A stretch of DNA of 10,918 nt from an uncultured Actinomycetes bacterium. GTDB taxonomy: Bacteria > Actinomycetota > Acidimicrobiia > IMCC26256 > PALSA-555. Both the position numbers and the translations under genes were made by a program. The notes under the pieces were generated by a model. The model worked only from the letters and a program-made list of their open reading frames with translations, had not been told where the DNA came from and made no database searches. Below, one piece after another: positions 1 through 4,214 of the stretch. Numbering within the stretch: the stretch's first letter is position 1; each line of letters begins with the position of its first letter. The stretch spans positions 1 through 10,918 of the forward strand of contig CALEYV010000155.1 in the NCBI GenBank assembly GCA_937927875.1, given 5' to 3'.

Positions 1-1
1 G

Positions 2-343
2 ACCGGCGACCTCTTCGGCGGGGGCGCGAAGGCGGTTCGCCACACCGACGGGGTCATCAAACTCAGCGACCCGAACGCCCCGATCGCGTTCCAGACCGGC
101 AGCTTCGGGATGGTGACGGGGAAGCTCTCGGGGCTGAGCCTCAGCCTCACCGCGCCAAACGTCCCCGACCCCAAGGTGCAGACCTTCGAGCTCGACGGGA
201 GCCTGCGGTCCGACCTGAAGGGCTTCGACGCCACCTTCAAGGTCGGGTTCCGCAACGGCCAGACCGCGCAGGGCACGGCGTCGGTCCTCTGCGCGGTCAC
301 CGGGCAGCGTCCGAGCGAGGTGCGCACCCTCTGCTCGCCCTGA
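2..343 (+). CDS. C-terminal part of an unrecognised, probably exported protein (5' truncated)
   Basis: The frame is open from base 2 to a TGA at 341-343, so at least 113 residues of a longer protein are present and its start lies outside the window. A GTG or ATG near 110 could be read as a start, but the frame continues upstream with the same codon bias and no start-proximal ribosome site, so it is an internal codon. The visible part is Gly/Ser/Thr/Asp-rich with alternating polar and hydrophobic residues (for example LSGLSLSL), which suggests a beta-rich fold. No membrane segment is seen. Two cysteines near the end (visible residues 97 and 111) could form a disulfide, in keeping with an extracytoplasmic location. 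I do not recognise the family and assign no function. Confidence 0.6.
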   Translation, partial: TGDLFGGGAKAVRHTDGVIKLSDPNAPIAFQTGSFGMVTGKLSGLSLSLTAPNVPDPKVQTFELDGSLRSDLKGFDATFKVGFRNGQTAQGTASVLCAVTGQRPSEVRTLCSP

Positions 344-348
344 CCGAC

Positions 349-372
349 TCGCCGGCGCTCCGCCGCCGGTGA
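349..372 (+). terminator. candidate hairpin after the truncated first gene
   Basis: Six bases after the stop codon at 341-343 there is an inverted repeat. CCGGCG (352-357) pairs with CGCCGG (364-369), extended outwards by a G-U, a C-G and a T-A pair, giving about 9 pairs around a 6-base loop. No T-run follows. The position directly after a gene fits a U-less actinobacterial terminator, but hairpins of this size arise easily in GC-rich DNA. Confidence 0.35.
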
Positions 373-401
373 CGCCGGACGCGCTCCTGGCGCCTGCTCG
401 C

Positions 402-428
402 TAAGGTCCGCGCTCGGCGAGGAGGAGG
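402..428 (+). promoter_or_regulatory. candidate -10 box and strong ribosome binding site for the first SDR gene
   Basis: TAAGGT at 402-407 fits the actinobacterial -10 pattern TANNNT and would place transcription start near 414. GGAGGAGG at 421-428 is a near-perfect Shine-Dalgarno site 5 bases before the ATG at 434, and fixes that start. No convincing -35 element was seen, so the -10 call is tentative; the ribosome site is clear. Confidence 0.45.
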
Positions 429-433
429 GCATC

Positions 434-1183
434 ATGCGCTTCGACGGCAAGGTGGCAGTGGTGACCGGGGCCGGACGGGGGATCGGCGAGGCGTACGCCA
501 AGGCGCTCGCACGCGAGGGCGCACGGGTGGTCGTCGCCGAGCTCGACGAGGCGGGCGGCGAGCGGGTCGCGAAGGAGATCGAGCAGGCGGGCGGCACGGC
601 CATCGCGGTCACGACCGACGTCTCGAGCGAGCAGTCGACCCTCGCCATGGGCCAGGCCAGCGCCGAGGCGTTCGGCGGCGTCGACTACCTGGTCAACAAC
701 GCGGCCATCTACGGCGGCATGGAGCTGTACGGGCTCACGAACATGCCGATGGAGTACTGGGACAAGTTCATGTCGGTGAACATGACCGGCGCCGTCCTGT
801 GCACCCGGGCCGTGTTCTCGTCGATGGCCGAGCGGGGTGGCGGCGCGATCGTCAACCAGTCCTCCACCGCGGCGTGGATGGGCGCCGGCTACTACGGGAT
901 CGCCAAGCTCGCCCTCCACGGGATCACGCAGTCGTTCGCCCGGGAGCTCGGACCGATGGGCATCCGGGTCAACGTCATCGCGCCCGGCCCGACCGACACC
1001 GAGGCGACCCGGTCGACGGTGCCGAAGGAGTTCATCGACCAGCTGCTGGCGGCGATGCCGCTCTCCCGGATGGGAACGCCCGCCGACATGGCCGACGCCT
1101 GCCTGTTCCTGCTGTCCGACGACGCCCGCTGGATCACCGGCCACGTGCTCAACGTCGACGGCGGCCAGATCATGCGCGTGTGA
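434..1183 (+). CDS. Classical SDR-family NAD(P)-dependent oxidoreductase
   Basis: The 249-residue length is usual for a classical short-chain dehydrogenase/reductase. The cofactor glycine motif TGAGRGIG is at residues 11-18. An acidic residue after beta-2 (E36) favours NAD(H) over NADP(H). D62 precedes V63 at the adenine pocket, NNAA is at 88-91, and the structural Asn is N116. The catalytic residues are S144, Y154 and K158 (YGIAK). The Ser-to-Tyr spacing is 10 rather than the usual 13, so the active-site loop is short. The later APGPTDTE segment and the closing VDGG (242-245) are also family-typical. The protein is expected to be cytosolic and to oxidise an alcohol or reduce a ketone; the substrate cannot be read from sequence. 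The phosphatase-like gene follows after 49 bases and is probably co-transcribed. The start is set by the strong ribosome site. Family certain, substrate unknown. Confidence 0.93.
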   Translation: MRFDGKVAVVTGAGRGIGEAYAKALAREGARVVVAELDEAGGERVAKEIEQAGGTAIAVTTDVSSEQSTLAMGQASAEAFGGVDYLVNNAAIYGGMELYGLTNMPMEYWDKFMSVNMTGAVLCTRAVFSSMAERGGGAIVNQSSTAAWMGAGYYGIAKLALHGITQSFARELGPMGIRVNVIAPGPTDTEATRSTVPKEFIDQLLAAMPLSRMGTPADMADACLFLLSDDARWITGHVLNVDGGQIMRV

Positions 1184-1211
1184 TCGATCGGGCGCCCGGC
1201 GCCGCGATCGA
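1184..1211 (+). other. intercistronic hairpin between the SDR and phosphatase genes
   Basis: Starting at the base after the SDR stop codon, TCGATCG (1184-1190) pairs with CGATCGA (1205-1211). The stem continues past a bulged G at 1204 into four G-C pairs (1191-1194 with 1200-1203), closing a 5-base loop. No T-run follows. It could be a partial terminator or a 3'-end stabiliser of the SDR message. The palindromic CGATCG repeats could instead be a protein site. Confidence 0.35.
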
Positions 1212-1232
1212 CGGGCCGGGATGGGGTGACGC

Positions 1233-1769
1233 GTGCCGCACGTGATCTTTCTGTGCACCGGCAATGCGGCGCGGTCGGTGATGGCCGGCGCCATCCTCGC
1301 CATCCACCTCGAGGATGTCGAGATCACGACCGCCGGCACGCACGTGATCGAGGGCATGCCGATGAGCTGGAGGACCCGGGAGGCGCTCGCCGGGCTCGAC
1401 GTCGTCGCTCCCGGCCACCGCAGCACCCAGCTGCGCGATCGGCACGTGGCCGACGCCGACCTCATCGTCGGGCTGGCCGGCGAGCACGTCCGCTACGTGC
1501 GCCGGACGCACCCGGAGGCCGCCGCCCGCACCGGCACGCTCCGTCGCCTCGCGCGCGATCTTCCAGCCGACGAGCGGCCGTTCGCGGACCGGGTGGCCGG
1601 GTTGCACCTCGACCAGGTGGTGCTGGAGCGCCGGGAGGACGTCGAGGACCCGGCGGGGGGCGAGCTTCCCGAGTTCGAGGCGTGCGCGCGGGAGATCCAC
1701 AAGCTGGTGGCGCAGCTCGCGCCAGCGCTGACCGACGGCGGCGCGCCCCAGAAGGCTGACGCGAGCTGA
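1233..1769 (+). CDS. Low-molecular-weight protein tyrosine phosphatase-like protein
   Basis: The protein has 178 residues with a GTG start; a G-rich stretch at 1217-1227 is the likely ribosome site. The phosphate-binding loop C-X5-R-S is at residues 8-15 (CTGNAARS), directly after a short hydrophobic beta-strand (HVIFL), exactly where LMW-PTPs and related arsenate reductases carry it. C8 would be the nucleophile and R14 the phosphate binder. D139-P140 is the likely general-acid Asp-Pro. Differences from well-studied members are that the second cysteine of CXGNXCRS is alanine (A13), the usual Pro after RS is Val, and the Tyr pair after DP is missing. The protein is slightly long, with a low-complexity tail after about 163. 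The likely role is a cytosolic phosphatase acting on phosphotyrosine or another phosphomonoester. Arsenate reduction is possible but less likely without a partner cysteine in the loop. Its link to the upstream SDR is unexplained. Confidence 0.8.
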   Translation: MPHVIFLCTGNAARSVMAGAILAIHLEDVEITTAGTHVIEGMPMSWRTREALAGLDVVAPGHRSTQLRDRHVADADLIVGLAGEHVRYVRRTHPEAAARTGTLRRLARDLPADERPFADRVAGLHLDQVVLERREDVEDPAGGELPEFEACAREIHKLVAQLAPALTDGGAPQKADAS

Positions 1770-1781
1770 CGGCTCGGAGGT

Positions 1782-1799
1782 CCGGGCGGCGCCGTCCGG
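1782..1799 (+). terminator. candidate U-less terminator after the phosphatase gene
   Basis: Twelve bases after the stop at 1767-1769, CCGGGCG (1782-1788) pairs with CGTCCGG (1793-1799) through seven pairs, one of them G-U, closing a 4-base GCGC loop. There is no T-run. Position favours a terminator for the SDR-phosphatase unit; confidence is low because no U-tract or measured 3' end supports it. Confidence 0.3.
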
Positions 1800-1964
1800 G
1801 GCGTGGGCTTGCGGTTCGGCGCGTACGAGGTCCCCTCCGGCTAGCGCCGCTCGCGGTCAGGAGACCACGGCGCGGACACCGGGTGCGACGAGGCCGCCCG
1901 TCGGATCACCGTCGCTGACACGGTGCGACGGCGGGGCGGGGCGCCCCGCGCCCGCTCAGCGTTC

Positions 1965-1979
1965 CTGATATACCGTCAG
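1965..1979. promoter_or_regulatory. palindromic operator-like site upstream of the ABC transporter operon
   Basis: CTGATATACCGTCAG is an imperfect inverted repeat: CTGA on the left mirrors TCAG on the right. It matches the perfect palindrome CTGACGATCCGTCAG upstream of the amidohydrolase at 11 of 15 positions, with identical length and an identical right half (CCGTCAG). It lies about 50 bases before the GTG start at 2027 and contains the AT-richest bases of the region (GATATA), which may be the -10 box. A dimeric repressor, for example of the TetR type, bound here would block transcription. The regulator is not in this window. Confidence 0.5.
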
Positions 1980-2010
1980 ATTCCGGGGCCGAGGGGAGTT
2001 CCCGGACCCA

Positions 2011-2018
2011 GGGGGGAG
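2011..2018 (+). promoter_or_regulatory. ribosome binding site of the LivG-like gene
   Basis: GGGGGGAG at 2011-2018 lies 8 bases before the GTG at 2027 and decides that start. No ATG in this frame lies upstream with a comparable site. Confidence 0.5.
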
Positions 2019-2026
2019 CCAACCGC

Positions 2027-2836
2027 GTGACGGCCGTCGAGCACGCGCCGAAGGCAGCGACGACGAGCGTGCCTCCGGCCCTCCGGCTCTCCGGGATCAG
2101 CGTGCGCTTCGGCGGCATCGCGGCGCTCGACGACGTCAGCCTCGAGGTCGGCGCGGGCGAGGTGCGTGGGCTCATCGGCCCGAACGGGGCCGGCAAGACG
2201 ACCCTCTTCGACGTGATCTCCGGGGTCCGGGCACCGGACTCGGGACGTGTGGAACTCAACGGCCAGGACGTCACCCACCGGTCTGCGGTGCAGCGGGCGC
2301 GTTGGGGTCTCCGCCGCACCTTCCAGCGGGTGCAGACCTTCGGGTGGCTGAGCGTCGAGGACAACGTGCTCACCGCGCTCGAGTGGCGAGGCGGCGGCGG
2401 GGGACCGCTCGCCGACCTGGTCGCGTTCCCGACTCGGCGGCAGCGTGAGCGGAGCCGGCGCGAGCGAGTCCGGCAGGTGCTGACGCAGTGCGGGCTCGAG
2501 AAGGTCAGAGACGAGATGGCGAGCGCGTTGCCGATCGGGCTCGGGCGGATGATGGAGCTGGCCCGTGCCATCGTCGACCCGCCGCGGGTGCTGCTGCTCG
2601 ACGAGCCCACCTCCGGGCTCGACGAGGCGGAGTCGGCCCGACTTGGGGACCGCATCCAGGCCATCCGCCGTGAGGAGGCCTGCGCCGTGCTCCTCGTCGA
2701 GCACGACGTCGGCTTCGTCATGCGTCAATGCGATCGGATCGTCGTGCTCGACCTCGGTCGGGTGCTGGCAATCGGCGAACCGCACGAGATCCAGGGCAAC
2801 GCCGCGGTACGGGCTGCCTACCTCGGCGAGGAGTGA
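2027..2836 (+). CDS. HAAT-family ABC transporter ATP-binding protein, LivG-like
   Basis: The 269-residue length is normal for LivG. The parts in order are an 18-residue leader, Walker A GPNGAGKTT at 51-59 (K57), the Q-loop in RTFQ (Q100), a degenerate signature LPIGLGR at 168-174 in place of LSGGQ, Walker B LLLDEP with D192 and E193, the D-loop SGLD at 196-199, and the switch His in VEHD (H226). The end AYLGEE is the characteristic LivG/LivF tail. It is one of two nucleotide-binding subunits that energise a branched-chain-amino-acid-type importer at the inner face of the membrane. It is the first gene of the operon; the binding protein starts 32 bases downstream, and the second ATPase is fused to the permeases further on. 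LivG proteins normally have a relaxed signature, but here only one of the two usual glycines is conserved. Family very sure; transported compound unknown. Confidence 0.93.
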   Translation: MTAVEHAPKAATTSVPPALRLSGISVRFGGIAALDDVSLEVGAGEVRGLIGPNGAGKTTLFDVISGVRAPDSGRVELNGQDVTHRSAVQRARWGLRRTFQRVQTFGWLSVEDNVLTALEWRGGGGGPLADLVAFPTRRQRERSRRERVRQVLTQCGLEKVRDEMASALPIGLGRMMELARAIVDPPRVLLLDEPTSGLDEAESARLGDRIQAIRREEACAVLLVEHDVGFVMRQCDRIVVLDLGRVLAIGEPHEIQGNAAVRAAYLGEE

Positions 2837-2868
2837 CCTATCAGCAAGTCATCGACCACAAGGGGGAA

Positions 2869-4125
2869 ATGGTGAACCGAAGAAGGTGGGTTGCGACCGC
2901 CGCGACCGCCGCCGTGCTCGGGGCGCTGGTGTCGTCGGGCATCGTCGGCGGCTCGGCCGGCGCGCGAGTAGGAAACGTCCGAGGGGTGACCGACACGACG
3001 ATCAACGTCGCTGGTCTCAGCCAGGCCAGCCAGTTCATGGCCAACGACCTCAAGACCGGCGCCACGGCGGCGTTCAGCGGTGTGACGATCGCGGGCCGTC
3101 ACATCAACTACGTCGAGAGTGCCGACGACAACGGCGACCCGGCGACGAACCTCAGCCAGGCCCAGCGGCTGGTCCAGCAGGACCAGGTGTTCGCGGTCGT
3201 GCCGACCCTGACGCCAGTCATGGACCAGGCGGCGACGTTCTTCGCCCAGCAGCACGTGCCGTTCTTCGGCTGGGGGATCGACCACGGGTTCTGCAACAAC
3301 CCGTACGCGTTCGGCTTCACGGGCTGCATCGTCCCGCCGCCGAACATCCCGACCACCGGCACGACGTGGGGGGCGCTCATCGCCACCTACTTCAAGAACC
3401 ACGGCAGCCCCGGCGGCGCGGCGGGCAAGACGGCGGCGGTGATCGCGGAGGACAACGACACCGGCCGGACCGGTGCGATCGTCATCGGTTCCCAGGCGAA
3501 GAAGGCCGGCTTCAAGCTCGTGTTCCAGAAGAACGACCTGCCGGCGACTCCTCCGGGTGACTACTCGCCGTACGTCAACGAGCTGATGACGAGCAACGGC
3601 GGGAAGCAGCCGGACGTGATCTTCGTCACCGTGTCGACCAACAACACGCTGAATCTTCCCGGCAAGCTGACGCAGGCGGGATTCAAAGGCATCCTGACCA
3701 ATGCGGTGCTCTACGACCCTCGCGCCGTCGGTCTGATGAAGGCCAACTCGGTCTTCACGCAGTTCGACGTCCCCGAGGACACCAGCAACGCGGCCATGCA
3801 GCAGATCGTGACCAAGCTGAAGGCAGCCGGCGCCACGACCATCACGCAACCGATGCTGTCGTCGTACTTCTCGGCCGACTCTTTCGTGCAGGTGCTCAAG
3901 AAGGTCGGGAAGAACCTCACGCCGGAAGCGGTGGCGAAGGCGATGGCGAACTTCACGTACCAGATCCCGGGCGTCGTCGGACCGACGAAGTACCCGGCGT
4001 CGAAGACCCAGGGATCGCCGTGCGGCACGCTCGTGTACAGCGACGGGACTGCCTGGAGCGTCCAGGTGCCCTACGCGTGCTACCAGGACTACAACTACAA
4101 GACAGGCAAGTTCCTGAAGTACTAG
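2869..4125 (+). CDS. HAAT-family ABC transporter substrate-binding protein (periplasmic-binding-protein type 1 fold)
   Basis: The protein has 418 residues. The N-terminus is an export signal: RRR at 4-6, a hydrophobic core at about 8-30, and a probable cleavage after AGA near residue 32. The frame is open upstream into the ATPase gene, but this signal and the purine-rich AGGGGG at 2861-2866 fix the start at ATG 2869 or the adjacent GTG 2872, which has the better spacing. The mature part begins with GVTDTTINVAGL, the usual first strand of LivJ/LivK-like receptors (Peripla_BP_6). It also has AQRLVQQDQVFAVVP at 98-112 and the hinge-region segment VIAEDNDTGR at 191-200. There is no lipobox cysteine. 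The only cysteines (142, 153, 385, 404) lie in the mature domain and could form two disulfides. It captures the substrate outside the membrane and delivers it to the LivH/LivM permease. The ligand is not predictable; the family binds amino acids, amides, urea and aromatic acids. Confidence 0.9.
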   Translation: MVNRRRWVATAATAAVLGALVSSGIVGGSAGARVGNVRGVTDTTINVAGLSQASQFMANDLKTGATAAFSGVTIAGRHINYVESADDNGDPATNLSQAQRLVQQDQVFAVVPTLTPVMDQAATFFAQQHVPFFGWGIDHGFCNNPYAFGFTGCIVPPPNIPTTGTTWGALIATYFKNHGSPGGAAGKTAAVIAEDNDTGRTGAIVIGSQAKKAGFKLVFQKNDLPATPPGDYSPYVNELMTSNGGKQPDVIFVTVSTNNTLNLPGKLTQAGFKGILTNAVLYDPRAVGLMKANSVFTQFDVPEDTSNAAMQQIVTKLKAAGATTITQPMLSSYFSADSFVQVLKKVGKNLTPEAVAKAMANFTYQIPGVVGPTKYPASKTQGSPCGTLVYSDGTAWSVQVPYACYQDYNYKTGKFLKY

Positions 4126-4141
4126 GGAGACAGGACGCGAA

Positions 4142-4173
4142 CGGCGGTGGCGGCCTTCGGGCCGCCACCGCCG
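4142..4173 (+). other. strong intercistronic hairpin with UUCG tetraloop
   Basis: Sixteen bases after the binding-protein stop codon there is a perfect 14-pair stem (4142-4155 with 4160-4173) closed by C(TTCG)G, the most stable RNA tetraloop class. It is followed by CCGTCCGAAAGG, not a T-run. It lies in the 89-base gap before the permease-ATPase fusion. By analogy with malE-malF-type intercistronic structures, it probably protects the upstream message from 3' decay, or terminates part of the transcripts, so that binding protein exceeds membrane components. The structure is directly visible; the role is inferred. Confidence 0.8.
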
Positions 4174-4214
4174 CCGTCCGAAAGGCGCGCCGGCGACATC
4201 GTTCGAGGTGACGG

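Larger units (their letters stand above)
1770..2026. other. gene-free stretch upstream of the transporter operon
   Basis: I find no convincing coding frame in these 257 bases. Besides the hairpin at 1782-1799 and the palindrome at 1965-1979 (both listed separately), there are two more inverted repeats. CCGTCGC (1909-1915) faces GCGACGG (1925-1931) across 9 bases. GCGGGGC (1931-1937) faces GCCCCGC (1943-1949) across 5 bases; the second arm also lies in a perfect 14-base palindrome, 1936-1949. These could end the upstream transcript or be chance in very GC-rich DNA. Confidence 0.5.

Noticed and set aside
434..1183. Mycofactocin-linked SDR
   Set aside because: That group has a characteristic glycine motif of the GARGQGR type and an insertion after it; this protein has plain TGAGRGIG and normal length, and no mycofactocin genes are nearby.
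401..1465. Long open frame on the minus strand opposite the SDR and phosphatase genes
   Set aside because: Arg/His/Asp-rich low-complexity translation typical of the antisense of GC-rich genes; the plus-strand frames carry clear family motifs.
1756..1771. Direct repeat of CTGACG
   Set aside because: Only two 6-base copies at the end of a coding region; too short to be distinguished from chance.
2029..2038. Perfect 10-base palindrome GACGGCCGTC at the LivG start codon
   Set aside because: It lies in the first codons, has different spacing from the 1965/9717 sites, and such short palindromes are common in GC-rich coding DNA.
2728..2868. Extended start for the substrate-binding protein inside the ATPase gene
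   Set aside because: The extra 47 codons are Arg-rich shadow sequence before a clear signal peptide; the ribosome site precedes 2869/2872.
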